64,000 bases of DNA from assembly GCA_024500155.1 (NCBI GenBank), contig CM044856.1:49166303-49230302 (forward strand), given 5' to 3'. Made by a program: the position numbers and the translations under genes. Below are positions 10,400 through 21,730 of this stretch, in pieces (within the stretch, counting starts at the first letter, position 1; each line of letters begins with the position of its first letter). The notes under the pieces were generated by a model. That model saw nothing but the letters and a program-made list of their open reading frames with translations, was not told the origin of the DNA and did not search any database. The DNA is from Chenopodium formosanum (Eukaryota > Streptophyta > Magnoliopsida > Caryophyllales > Amaranthaceae).

Positions 10400-13300
10400 T
10401 CATTCGTGTATTCCCTCATTGTGGTCAAATCGAATATAATAGCATCATCATCTGCATCAATTGCTACATCAAGTGTAGGAGCAGTGAAAGGGGGAGAATC
10501 ATCAAATGCATCATATTCTTCCTCGTCCTCATCCTCTCCAACCCCTAAAATTCTCCTTTTGCTAGCCAGGACGATGGACCATTTTGGATCGGACGGGTCA
10601 GTTACATAGAACACTTGCTTAGCTTGAGATGCAAGGATGAATGGTTCAAGACTATCCCACAAGTGGCCAAGATCTACAAGAGTGAAGTCATCATTTCTCA
10701 CGTTGCGCATATTATTATCGACCCATTTACACTTGAATAGACCAACCTTGAAGTCACGGTAATCTAGTTCCCATATTTCATGAATTTGTCCATAATATGA
10801 TAATAGTGCATCAACTGGTGATGTATCCTTTGCACTTGCAAACTCTCTTGATGAAGCCACAAGAGTGACACCACTATTTTGAGTCGATGAGGATTTCTGA
10901 TCCTGACATTTAGTCCAAAATGTGTACCTTTATGTCATATCCCTCAAATGAATGAACATCTTTCTTTGGACCATAAGCTAGCCACTTTATTGTATCAGAA
11001 ACAGTCTCATCCAACTGACTCATCACACAATCATGGAACCACTTCACAAACATCTTATTATGCAACTGCATTAGTGCTCTTTCTCATTTTGATGGATATT
11101 CAACACGCAAACTATCCATGTGCTCTTCTAAATATGGGTGAACCTTCAAAATATGATGATGCACAAATAGGTTAGCTTGCATGATTTGATCTCGAGCATC
11201 CCAGATCCTTTTTGACCCGATTATGCCATGAACATCAAGTCTCCTTTCATGTCGGGAAGTGGGAAACCCAATAGGTTCGGCAACGGCAATATACTCTGCC
11301 ACGAAGTTCCCAATCTCCTCGGACACAATTCCTTGTATCATACTGCCTTCCGGATGGGCGGGATTTCTTACTTTATCTTGCAGTGTACCCATGTGTCGTT
11401 CAAAAGGGTAGCACCACCTCATAAATACTAGACCGCACAACTTAATCTCACGAACCAAATGCAGAATCAAATGCACCATTATGTCAAAAAGTGAAGGTGG
11501 GAAAAACATCTCAAATTTGCACAAAGTTACCACAACATTCGCCTTAAGAGCATCAAGTGTAAAGGGATCAAGAACTTTGCTGCAAATAGTATTGAAAAAC
11601 CCACAGAGGCTTGTTATAACTTCTCTCACGTGCTTTGGTAAAATACCACGAATTGCAATCGGTAGGAATACTTGCATCATCATGTGACAATCATGGGATT
11701 TCATACTTGTCAACTTCAATTCTCCATTTAGGAAACAAACCTTTTCATGTTTGACGAGAACCCAGATGGAAGCTTAATGTCATACAAACAAGCACAAAAC
11801 CTCCGTTTTTCTTCCTTAGATAATGTGTAGCAAGCTGGAGGTAAATACACCTTTTGGTTCTTTCCTTTTCCATCAACTTTCTTCTTTGCGATACCCGTGG
11901 CCTTTTCCTTGCGCTTCCCCTTACGGTTTTGACCACCATCTTCGTTTCCCTTTTCCTTAACCTTCGCCATCCCTACCTTAGCTTGAACCCACAACTCCAG
12001 ACGAACACCCCACGCTTGCAAATCTAACCGCACACTCTTACCATTCTTCGTTTTTCCACGAATGTTCATAATTGTCCCCAAAATTGCATCACAAACATTC
12101 CTCTCTATATGCATCATATCGAGACAATGTCTAACATCATGTTCTTTCCAGTACTCAAGCTTCCAAAAGATTGATTCCTTTTTAAAGAGAGCGTGTGGGT
12201 CAATTGGTTTCGTTGTTTTACCAATAACACATGGAATACCCTTCACTCTTGCATAAACCTCCTTTCCACTAAATGGCTTAGGCGGAACCCCTTCCTTAAC
12301 TTTCCCATCGAAGGCCTTTTTCAGCTTACGATACGTGTGATCGCGCCTAAGAAATCTTCGGGTCCTCACGTACACATCTTTGCCATAGTGGTCAAGGCAC
12401 ACGTTCGGTGTGTCATCAATATAAATGGGACATGCTTTATTCCCTTTGTTCTTGTACCCGGACATATTGCCATATGCGGGAAAATCATTGATGGTCCACA
12501 TAAGGGCAGCACACAAAAGAAACATCTCGTTCTTATGGGCATCATAAACGGTAACACCTTCGTCCCACATCTTTCTCAAATCATCAATAAGGGGCTCAAG
12601 GTAAACATCAATGTCGTTTCCAGGTTGCCTTGGCCCCGTTATCAAAAGCGAAAGCATTATATATTTCCATTTCATACACAACCACGGAGGCAAGTTGTAA
12701 ATCACTAAAAGTACTGGCCATGTGCTATGTTTAGTACTAAGAGTGCCAAATGGATTCATACCGTCCATGCACAACCCAAGACTTAAATTTATGACTTCAC
12801 CACCAAATGCCCTAAACTTCATATCGATGTTTTTCCATTGTGGAGAGTCAGCAGGATGCTTCAACAAACCATTTTTCTTTCTTCCCTCAGCATGCCATCT
12901 CAGGTTCTTAGCATCTTTTGGTATTGAAAATAGACGCTTTAACCTTGGAATAATAGGAAGATACCACAACACCTTGGCAGGTGGTCCTTTACTACCAGCA
13001 TTGCAGCTTGATTGCTTGTAACGCGACTTACCGCAACGTGGACACTCCTCCAACTCTTCATATTCATTTCGATACAGAACACAGTCATTAGGACATGCAT
13101 GTATCTTCTTATACTCCAAACCTAATGGACACATTAGTTTCTTTGCATAATAATAGGAATTAGGAAGTTCATTCCCAACTGGCAACATATCACATAACAC
13201 AGTCAACAAAGAAGTGAAACTAGTGTCACTCTAGTTATGCTTAGATTTAATGTTAAATAGTGTAAGCACGACTGAGAGTTTTGTGTATTTTTTGGACCCA

Positions 13301-13763
13301 GGATACAAAGGCTTTTTGGCAACATCTAATAATGACTCAAATACATCAGGTCGGTCACCAAATTCACCTTCAACATCATGCATCATCTCATCCAAGTGAT
13401 CATCACCACCACCATCCTTGGTGTCATCCCCTTCACCACCATCATCACTCCCATTTTCTTCTTTAACATGAATCTCGGCACTTTCAACATGCGTCTCATT
13501 GCCAACAACATTCTCCCTATACGATCCCTTCTCACCATGCCAAACCCAAACATGATATTGAGGCCTAAACCCATGACATTGTACATGAGCCATGATGGTA
13601 TCCACACTATTGATTCTTATGACATTATTACAATTGACACAAGGACAATAAAGGTAATTGACACCCGTTCTAAGCTGATACTGTGAAGCACTCTTGCAAA
13701 ACTCTTGAACCCCATTAAAAATTCCAATGTATGACGTCTACCATACATCCAATCGCGATCCAT
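10400..13763 (-). pseudogene. CACTA transposase (TNP2/TNPD type)
   Basis: Minus-strand transposase. ATG at 13763 opens MDRDWMYGRR, the usual start of the transposase-associated domain, followed by YLYCPCVNC and HGF...VWHGE. After an acidic linker comes TNP2: CPNDCVLYRNEYEELEECPRC (zinc-ligand cysteines), FSIPKDAKNLRWHAEGRK, LCMDGMNPFGTLS and GNMSGYKNKGNKACPIC-like text (13209-11728). The DUF4218 module follows at 11719-11084 (SHDCHMMMQVFLPIAIRG) and the DUF4216 module at 10860-10400 (FKVGLFKCKWVDNN, ASQAKQVFYVTDP). Breaks: a one-base shift near 13683, an in-frame TAG at 13231-13233 where a Trp is usual (before SDTSFTSLL), a shift near 11730, and stops at 11083. The exon end at 10400 matches a GT donor. 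It would bind the subterminal repeats and cut the DNA, but this copy is dead. Confidence 0.88.
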
Positions 13764-13920
13764 TGACGCTTTAAATTGCCTTTAAACATACCAACACATT
13801 TCAAACAATGATAAATGTAACATACATTATGTCAATCAAAGTACATAGCATATATATCATTCATATATTGTAAAAATGAATGCTCCCAAAAGGTCCTTAT
13901 TTCTCCAACTTAACCCATCC

Positions 13921-14135
13921 TTGAACGTCTAATCTCACTAGTGAATGTATGTCAACTTTTCAATTTTAAGGAAAATCCGGTAGCATTTCCCCCTAGTTCT
14001 CCAAGTACACGATGTAGGTAATAACATACTTACATATGTACCTAGAGAACATGGTGAGAAAATGAGAAGCCTGGATATTCCTTAAAATCAAAAAAGAGAC
14101 ATACATTCACTACCTAAGTGAGATTAAACGTCCGC
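13921..14135. repeat. Long imperfect inverted repeat upstream of the CACTA transposase
   Basis: Left arm from about 13921 (GAACGTCTAATCTCACTAG, GTGAATGTATGTC, TTTTAAGGA) pairs with a right arm ending near 14135 (GACATACATTCACTACC, AGTGAGATTAAACGTCC), with a centre near 14020. The arms are roughly 95-105 bp. It lies in the 5' leader or promoter zone of the transposase gene. Confidence 0.75.
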
Positions 14136-15060
14136 GAACAGTCCAAACTTGGGACTATTCAAGACTTTCTCCTATTTAGAAAGACTCGAACGGGTAACTA
14201 GGCAAATGATGATGCAAGCATTCAATTATTATTTGCATTTATTTGATATTTATCAATAAACAAGTTCATTCATTTAAATAGTGCTAATAACTAAATTAAC
14301 GTACATACAATAACCAATATAGAAATTCATTATATTCATACATTATTGCAATTTACTATACTAAACACATTTAATTTAACAAACTAAAATGTAAACTAAT
14401 ATATATTCTATTAAAAAATTTCACTTTAAAACTACTCAAATTCAAACAATATATATATACATATATATATAACATTTAAACAATAATTATATTAACAATA
14501 AACATTATCTAATATACAAACAAATGATAAAACAATTACAATAAAATTGAGTTAACTAGTTGAAACCCTAACTTGAAATTTTAGAATAAACATACAAATT
14601 AATACATATGAAACTTAAATTTAGCAATACTCACCCTAATTTGAGACTGATAAAGAGAAAGATTGAGGGATGAGGAACACTTGTGGTGTGTGTTGGGCTC
14701 GGTTCACAACCACCCACGAACACCACCACCCGCAACAAGGAGCAGCAACCACCACCAGCAACTAAGAGCAACAACTAACCCATCCACGATCAACCTTGAG
14801 CAACACCCACAACCCAAGAACGACCCACACTCGAGCAGCCGCACCCCAAACACCCTCAACCCACGCGCGAACACCACCCACAAACCCTCAACAACAAATG
14901 AATAGAGTGGCGGACGGAAAAACTAGAGAGAAAGGAGAGACAACAGAGAGGCGGAGTGAAGGTGGGACATGCAAATTTGGCAAAATGCTTGAGTACGAAT
15001 GAAAGTGTTAGAGATAGAGGAAAGAAATGAAGAAGAAAAGAAGAAGCCCACCTTTTTTTT
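14136..15060. other. Non-coding 5' region of the CACTA element
   Basis: 14220-14640 is very AT-rich with TA/ATAT runs. 14690-14900 is CA-rich (ACCACCA, CAACAACC words), giving His/Pro/Thr-rich readings that are composition artefacts. No gene recognised. Confidence 0.5.
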
Positions 15061-15066
15061 AAAAAA

Positions 15067-15268
15067 TTGGCCAACGGTTTAAGGTTGAACCGCTTGCCAA
15101 TTTAACTAATGGTAAGCGGTTCAACCCTAAACCGCTTGCCATTAGTTAAAAGGCAAGCGGTTCGCGCCAAAACCGCTTGCCAATTCATAGTTTTTATTTT
15201 TATTATTATTTTTTTAATCAGTAATGGGAAGCGGATTATAAAAGCCGCTTGCTAATCATAGCTTCCCA
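15067..15268. repeat. CACTA subterminal inverted repeats
   Basis: At least seven copies of an 11-mer, AACCGCTTGCC or its complement GGCAAGCGGTT, with slight variants, packed as head-to-head and tail-to-tail pairs. Plant CACTA elements carry such short motif clusters near both ends, where the element's own protein binds. The terminal CACTA itself was not found; the gypsy remnant starts right after 15268. Confidence 0.65.
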
Positions 15269-15269
15269 T

Positions 15270-16320
15270 CACATTTATTCTCCTCTTCCGATTCCTAGTT
15301 ACCTATGTTATAATCTTAGTATAGATTTTGTGGTTTCTCTCCCTCGCATCTAAAGGAAAAATGATTTCGTGTTTGTTGTGGTTGATTGTTTTAGAAAGAT
15401 GGCTCACTTCATTCCTTGCCACAAGACTGATCACGCTTCTCATGTGGCTACCTTGTTCTTTAGAGAAGTGGTGAAGCTTCATGGCATTCTAAAATAATTG
15501 TGTCGGATCGAGATCCTAAGTTCTTGAGCTACTTTTTGAAGACCTTGTGAAAGTTAGTGGGAACCAAGATCTTGTTTAGTACCTCTAGTCACCCTTAATC
15601 CGACGGCCAAATCGAGGTAACTAATCATACCATGTCCACCGTTCTCCGAGCTATCATTAGCTAACACATGAAAGATTAGGATCTTAGACTTCCTCAATTT
15701 AAATTTGCTTGCTACCGCTCTCATTTCACAGCTACCGGGTAAACACCATTTAAAGTAGTGTGTGGTTTCAATCCCCGCCTACCACTTGACTTGTTACCTA
15801 GTATTCCTTAAGTGGAATTGAGCTTTGAGGCAAAAAATAGAGTTAAAACGATGAAAAAGCTTCATGAAGATGTCAACATGGAATTGAGAAAGCAAATGAG
15901 AGTTATAAGGCAAGGGCAAACAAATTCAAGAAGCCTAGGGTATTTAATGTAGGGGATCTTGTGTGGCTCCATATCCGGAAGGAGAGATTTCAGGCTAAGA
16001 GAAAAAATAAACTCATGCCAAGATCCGAGGGCCCCTTTGAAGTTGTGGAGAGGGTTGGACCTAATGCTTACAAGCTCAAAGTACCGAGAGACTTTGGAGT
16101 TCATGCTATCTTTAATGTTGGTGATCTTGCTCAATATTGGTGATGCTGATCCGGAATTGAGGGAAATTCCTTTTGAAGATGAGGGGTTTGACGTGGGTGC
16201 ATGGAGCTTGGTGGAAGAAGTGGAAGACGTGCCACGTGTTGTGACACGCAGTCAGACCAAGCTCCTTGGTGGTCACCTCTCAGGGTTAACTATCATTACA
16301 CTTGAATACCAGAAGAATTA
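15270..16320 (+). pseudogene. Ty3/gypsy integrase remnant (chromovirus-like)
   Basis: Degenerate pol 3' end. Reading with frame changes gives LPIPSY...NLSIDFVVSLPR, VVDCFRKMAHFIPCHKTDH, IIVSDRDPKFLSYF and GQIEVTNHTM, which carry the D, D and E of the integrase core. Then LDLLPSIP and a well-kept C-terminal block GDLVWLHIRKERFQAKRKNK / EGPFEVVERVGPNAYKLKVP at 15955-16140. The tail ends TRSQTKLLGG near 16270, as in plant elements with a TRSRAK tail. Stops interrupt the core (for example TAA near 15494). No chromodomain was recognised. It abuts the CACTA element on the left, so the upstream pol is missing. Confidence 0.75.
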
Positions 16321-16324
16321 AAGT

Positions 16325-17040
16325 GGTGCGGCGGAACCAAGGATGTTCGACCGAACCTCCCAAGCAGTAGCAAACCATTTTTGCAGGAGAGGTCGAACTC
16401 CAAAAGTTCGACCGAACCAGGAGTAGGGATGTTCAACTGAACCTACCCCTTGGTTCGACCGAACCTACCAAGTAGCCCGACCGAACTTACCCATTGTTCG
16501 GCCGGATCTTTTCCCGTTTTCAGTCAGTTTTATGCGGACTATTTAAGTTCCTTTTGATAACGTTTTGCAATTAATTTATGTTGAACTTTTCTTGATTTTA
16601 TAATCACTGAAACTTTCTCTTTCTACCCATAATCTTTGTGATTATTTGCTTTCTTTGTGACTGCTACCTTGTTATCTTTGTGGTTACACCTTAATCCTAA
16701 CTTTACTTTGTGTTATCTTTTATTAAGAACCCCTATTTCATATATCTTGGTGATTATTGAGATAAGTTTATCTTGTTTTGTTAATTTGATATTGTTGTTA
16801 CTTGATTTCTCCTCCTCTTTTCTTGTTTTTCCTTGGTTATTTCATACAATTAGTGTTACCTCTTACCTTCGATTTTGACCTAGCTTAAGCGCATAATTGA
16901 GAGTGCTTGAACATTACTGTTCTTTTGGGTTTGACCCTTGACTTACCTCTTTACTCTCATTTAGGTTTGATAAGTGTTTATAAATTTGTTTTGCTCTAGG
17001 GAAGATTAGATAAAGACCTACATTTTCCCTATGTCCCTCA
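16325..17040 (+). repeat. Probable LTR of the gypsy remnant
   Basis: Follows the integrase tail directly. Its first 180 bp hold an array of the palindrome GTTCGACCGAAC in several variants (16344, about 16405, 16453, 16476, 16495), then an AT-rich zone with GACTATTTAAGTTCC. The last 170 bp (ACCTAGCTTAAGC, TTTGGGTTTGACCC, AGGTTTGATAAGTGTTTATA) match the end of the inverted LTR at 58670. The end at CCCTCA (17040) is inferred from that alignment. Start not pinned. Confidence 0.5.
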
Positions 17041-17424
17041 GCTATAATATACAAACCATTTGATGGAAGATTCTCAAAATACTTCTTTTATATATTGCCT
17101 ACTAAATCCTAAAATTTGCCATAGTTTGTACCACAGTTCAATTCTTATGCATATACATCAAAGGATGCCTTGTATTAAAGCCAATTCTCCATCACTGTAT
17201 ACCTTAATAATGGGCTCCCCTACTTCTCCCAATCCAATGTCCCGCTGAGCATGGAAACCTTGCATTGCACGAAAAGCATCATCCTTCCTCACCATTCTTA
17301 AACTGGCTTGGTAAGAATTTCCCTAAAGAGGGGATTCTATACGTCTGAAAAGCTAACAACAGCAACGGTCTTAGTCCCAAGATCATTTGGCCACCAAAAA
17401 ATGGAACAAAGATGCAAAAAGAAA
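17041..17424. other. Unrecognised stretch with a short minus-strand ORF
   Basis: Less AT-rich than its neighbours and not part of any repeat seen here. A minus-strand reading at 17295-17158 gives MVRKDDAFRAMQGFHAQRD and then IGLGEVGEPIIKVYSDGEL, preceded by further protein-like text. It may be an exon of a broken host gene. I do not recognise the family. Confidence 0.25.
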
Positions 17425-17426
17425 TA

Positions 17427-17623
17427 CTCCAGTCCTTTTTGTTTGTCCCCTTTTCCTCTTTTGGACGCCCCTTTAAGATTTATCTATTACCTTATTTCAT
17501 AAGTTTTATCACTTGCAACCCCTCTTGATCTTTCCCTCTTTATCTTCATCAACTCCACAATATTGCTTCTCAAAGAAGTGAACTTTGCTCTATGCAGCAA
17601 TAAAAAATGGACGACAGAGGGAG
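17427..17623. mobile_element. Stowaway-like MITE
   Basis: Left end CTCCAGTCCTTTTTGTTTGTCC and right end reading, in reverse, CTCCCTCTGTCGTCC resemble the Stowaway terminal repeat CTCCCTCCGT; both are flanked by TA (17425-17426 and 17624-17625), the usual target duplication. Length 197 bp. A second right-end-like motif (GAAACGAAGGTAGTA) ends at 17833, so a longer or nested element is possible. Confidence 0.5.
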
Positions 17624-17844
17624 TAAAACTAAAGTGGATGAAAAGTGAGGACAGTGTAAGGTAAAAACCTAAAAAAGCATATTAAAATAAATATTTGAAA
17701 AAGTTTTATAAATAAGGACTAAGGGCAGATAAATAAAATTTAAAAAGTTAAACAGGAGTAGAAATACAAAAAAATTTGAATAAACTTCACAAAGAATAAT
17801 AAACAGAGTTCGGTAAAAGAAACGAAGGTAGTACATTTAAATCA

Positions 17845-18060
17845 TAGAGTTTTCCCATCTAATTCTTCCTATCCAACAACATATTCTCCTTGAAATCCAA
17901 AAGGCTCAAATCATTCTCAATCACCGTCCTCCAAGTTTTCTTAGGCCTTCCTCTACCCTCAAGATCCCATAACTTTGTCATTCTTCAAGCTTCCTTACAT
18001 AAGCCTCACTTGATCTCCGTCTTACATGGCCAAACCGTCTTTACGCTTCGAGCTTTCCTC
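17845..18060 (-). pseudogene. Non-LTR retrotransposon (LINE) 3' end
   Basis: On the minus strand the text RRFGHVRRRSSEAYVRKLEE is followed, after a break, by RGRPKKTWRTVIENDLSLL. This pair is typical of the C-terminal end of plant non-LTR reverse transcriptase proteins. Only about 60 codons remain, with a stop and a shift; no poly-A tail was recognised. Confidence 0.6.
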
Positions 18061-18240
18061 ATCTTTGATTGTTTTCTCTTTAGGAAAAATGCAATTCATT
18101 GTTTATATTTAGCTCCCCATTTTAAATCTATTAATGCTACCAGCTCTGGTGTTGGTAGTCAATGGGTTATTGCAACAAACAAGGAGAAAAAGTTCTTTGT
18201 TCTAGCGAAAGTCGTCGAAGATATCGTTGCCTTGTGATCC
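18061..18240. other. Unassigned stretch before element C
   Basis: A plus-strand reading ending in VIATNKEKKFFVLAKVVEDI and a stop at 18237 looks protein-like but is short and unrecognised. The 3' LTR expected here for element C is absent. Confidence 0.2.
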
Positions 18241-19330
18241 CCTATCTGCTGATGTTTTGCTTGAATGCTTGTTATGTTGATGTGTTGTTATAGTTGCTTG
18301 CAGAGATTACTTGTTGGGTCGGTACCTCGGTGCATTTCATAAATGGGCCGGTGCCTTGGCGCTTGTGCTTACTTATGAACCATTACCTTGGTGCTTATGA
18401 AGAGCCAATACTTAGGCGCTTTAGGCTAAGTGAAAAGATCTTTGTTAGTTCGATCACTTACCGCGATTGTAATCGAGCTGACTACTAATCATGTCAATTT
18501 GCTTATAGGGGCTAACTGGCATACCAAGGAACCCAAACTGTTGCATCAGGTAAGCATAAATCTTTATAGAAGGCACAAGCTTTGTCGCTGAGCTAGTGCG
18601 CGCTGCTACATGCTGTCGCTGAGAATATGCTTTGTCGTGATGTGATAAGAATCACGCTATGCGTGATTTTTGTCGTTTGGCGCTAGAGTCGGGTTTTCGA
18701 AATAAAACCCCTTTCTTCTCTATTTCGCTATTGCTACTCTTCATTTTCTCGGTTTCTCTCTTAAGATAGAATCACTCATTCTCACTCGTTTCTCAACTAA
18801 ATTTGCTCAATTTTTTGCAAATCGAAGCTTTCGATCTCTAGTTTCCCGATCCACGTAAGTTTTACTCAAACTCAACCCGGGTTTTGATGAATTTTACGAG
18901 ATTTGTTCGCAGGTTTTCAAAAAATTCGAACCCAAATATGCTTATTTTTGCCTCGTTTGTTAAATATTATGCCACGAATTTGTTTGTTTATGTTTTCATA
19001 TTATCTAGCGAATGTTTTAAGATTTGTTTGACTCAATTTGGCGAAGAAACAAACATTTTGCCATTGTTTAATCCCTTGAGTTTGTGAGAATAATATGGCT
19101 CGTTCTTGATGTTCTTGCTAGCTATTCATGCTTATTTTGTCACAATATTTGTCATAGTGTTGTAAGAAATTGCTTGATTGCTTGAAAATACTATTTCTGC
19201 ACGAATCAAAAATCATGTTCTGTTTTAGTACTACATACTCTATTTTTGTTCAAACATAGTATCATGCGGCTCGGCGAACCTTAGATACTATAGAACCTTT
19301 GATTTATTGTTTTTTCTGGCATAATTTAGC
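18241..19330 (+). promoter_or_regulatory. Upstream region of the antisense mobile-domain gene, element C
   Basis: 18290-18540 matches the 3' spacers of elements A and B. At about 18670 comes TTTGGCGCTAGAGTCGGG, a GGCGCTA word like those before the LTR TATA box, then TC-rich leader-like sequence and the ATG at 19331. It probably holds the promoter and 5' leader of the antisense gene; no clear TATA box was assigned. Confidence 0.4.
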
Positions 19331-21600
19331 ATGTCTCGATATCGTGGCTCTAGCTCTCGTTCTCGCGAGGCTCACCGGGAGGACAACCCCGTTGACGTAG
19401 GCGAGGGAGCTTTCACTAGCCTAGGGGAGTTCCCTTACTGGGATGAGCGCACTCTTTACTTTTTGCTCGAGTTTCACATCTCAGAGCGGGTGCATCTCAG
19501 GATGATCGGTGATCGGGTTCGTTGCCATGGCTCATACAACGAGGCCATTGGTCAGCTACACGATCTTCACTTTTACGACACTAACAAGTTGTGCAAGCTA
19601 TGGGAGTCTTGTGGTCTGACTCCTCTTCTTTAAGCTACTCAGGCCATGTACTCTTTCGTGTCGAGCCGTTCTCTGGTTCGAGCTTTAGTAGAGTTCTTTT
19701 GGGACACCACCAACACCATTCACTTTCCTTGGGGTAAGATGACTATCACTCCCCTCGACTTTTCTCTCATCATCGGACTAGAGTTCCGACCAACTGTGGT
19801 TCCTTTTTGCATCGACATTAATGTTTTCTCTCTAGAGGTAAAGAAGCTGATCGACCCCTGTAGTTGTTTGAGCTCACGGCGAGGCTCGGCCGACGCATAT
19901 TAGTGCTCGGTGCATTCATCGAACCATGCTGACGGAGGCCTTTTAGGATGCTGCGACTACCCTGGAGCAACGAGTGCGCATCTTTGCTTTGATTCTTTTG
20001 TCAGGGACCTTCTCCCCTGACAGGTGTAGCCGTGTGCTATTCTACTTTTTGCCTGCACTTTGCGACCTTTGTATGGTCGGGTCATATGATTGGGCCAACT
20101 TGGCCTATGCTGACTTCCTACATGGATTGAGACTCTATTGTCGCCATCGAAGATTCGACGGGGAAGTCACACTTTCTAGTTTCTAGGGAGTTATAGAGGT
20201 ATACTCTATTTCTTTTAGCCAAAGTTTATCTTAAGTTTTTTTATAGCACTTGCTGACGCTTTCCTATTTTATAGGTCTTGTTCTTCAAGTATTTCCCTTC
20301 TTTTTCACCAGCTAGGCCTTCACCTCGAGGGCTCCCCATTGCTTCTAGTTTGGAAAGTCGTTATAACGACCAGACTACTACTGCTCGTGTTCGAGAGTTG
20401 ATTCTCTCGGTATGTTTTCTTAACACTTCTTGTTGGTATTATTCTTAGTAGGATTTAAGCTTATGGGCATTCGTTTTGTAGGAGCTTGATGCTCAGTTTT
20501 CGACCGTGGGATAATTTCGTTCTACCTGCATTGCTGGTTTAGTATATTGCCAACAACGGTATATTTAGGAACATATGATACTGTGGTATACCTAGGTGAG
20601 AGAGTTGCGATTCAGGACTCTTCAGAGTCCCTTATTGTTCCTTCTCGCCCTCCTCGACATATGTTCAATCAGGAGGGCTCGGGCGGCTAGGACGCCAACT
20701 GGTATAGATTGGCGAAGTCATATCTATCCGAACCATAGTTAAAGGGATAGGCTTTTTCCGCATTTAGCCCCACTACCTTGCTTGCCAAAGCCAGTAGAGG
20801 TATCTTTTGTATTTTTTTCATTTATTCCTTCGATAGCCCCTTGTAAACCCTAATCACGTAGATTTATTTTGACAGAATTCGACTAATGAGTTCGTGCCTC
20901 CACCGGTATCCATTGTCTACCAAGGCACTTTCGGTCTTGTTCAGGAGAGGATTCCCCTTGTTCTTGAGTCATGGCGCTTCATAGAGGAGTCGATACCTCA
21001 ACACCAGACTTTAGTAAGTCGCTTTATTTGTCATCTTATTTGCATACATAATTTGTTTACCTCTAACTTTGTGACTTTGACAGATTTCTTGTGAGGTGTT
21101 GACGAGGATACCGAGAGTCATGAACTTAGTTTGCTTAATCTGTTTCAGCCGATCCATGTATCGTCGCGGTGATGACAGCATAGAGGTATTTCTCTAAACC
21201 TCCTATTATGTTTGTTTAAAGTTATCTTTCTGTATTTAACTTAGTTTGCTTAATCTATTTTAGCCTATTCCTCCGATGCGCACTCGTACGAGACCCAAGG
21301 CTAGGAGGGAGAGATCACGATCTGACTCGAGGCGTTGTTGTACCTCTGTTGGGAGTCATGGCTGTCGAGTAGAGTCAGACCGTACTGCTAGACTAAAGGG
21401 TTCTAGCTCTTTGTTTGAGGGTCATCAGGGAGGCCGAAAAGCCAAGGAGACATGAAGTTAGCTCCTTTAGCGAGTGGTGGGACGTACGAGGTTGGCTCGT
21501 TGTCGCAGCAGCCGCAGCAGCCTTTGTTTTTGGGAGCACAGCAGCAGGGTGTGCCTGATGGGCTGGCCCTACCCTCTCGATCCCAGCTCCTTCTAATCAA
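19331..21600 (+). pseudogene. Antisense plant-mobile-domain gene of Tat element C
   Basis: Runs against the retrotransposon. ATG at 19331 opens an RS-rich start (MSRYRGSSSRSREAHRED). Then LCKLWESCGLTPLL, a stop at 19631, MYSFVSSRSLVRALVEFFWD, TIHFPWGKMTITPLDFSLII, GLEF and YDWANLAYADFLHGLRLY follow, the pattern of the plant mobile domain found in MAIN-type proteins and in many transposons. Splice-like borders suggest exons ending at 20198, then 20275-20409, 20482-20558, 20876-21013, 21084-21185 and from 21264. The exon at 20876 matches the one kept in element A. Nuclear MAIN proteins of this family are linked to gene silencing; the role in Tat elements is unknown. Stops (19631, 19901) make this copy defective. 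Confidence 0.7.
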
Positions 21601-21730
21601 GGTGTAGGCGAGGAGCATAATACACAGACTGTGCAGTTTTTTTGATACTTTTGGAGTTCCTCTTAATCTACACGCATCCTCCACCGTCAAAGATGTACCT
21701 ATACTTGTATTTATTTTGACTTTGTAGGAC

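Larger units (their letters stand above)
4159..15268 (-). mobile_element. En/Spm (CACTA) transposon with Ulp1-like protease gene
   Basis: Two minus-strand genes define it. The first (13763-10400) has the transposase-associated domain, TNP2-type transposase and the DUF4218 and DUF4216 modules typical of plant CACTA proteins. The second (10128-6311) has the Ptta/En/Spm-type domain and a C48-like protease end. The upstream end (15067-15268) carries clustered inverted copies of AACCGCTTGCC like the subterminal repeats of CACTA elements. The far end holds a 160-bp tandem array. I did not find intact CACTA...TAGTG tips or a 3-bp duplication: a Tat LTR abuts one side and a gypsy remnant the other, so exact ends are inferred. 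Confidence 0.8.

Noticed and set aside
13281..13686. His-rich plus-strand reading frame opposite the transposase
   Set aside because: It mirrors the acidic Asp/Glu codons of the transposase on the other strand.
14663..15074. Pro/Thr/His-rich plus-strand frames
   Set aside because: CA-rich low complexity in the CACTA leader, without domain or conserved start.
4159..15268. Exact CACTA termini and a 3-bp target duplication
   Set aside because: No CACTA...TAGTG pair was found near either end; the edges given are those of neighbouring features.
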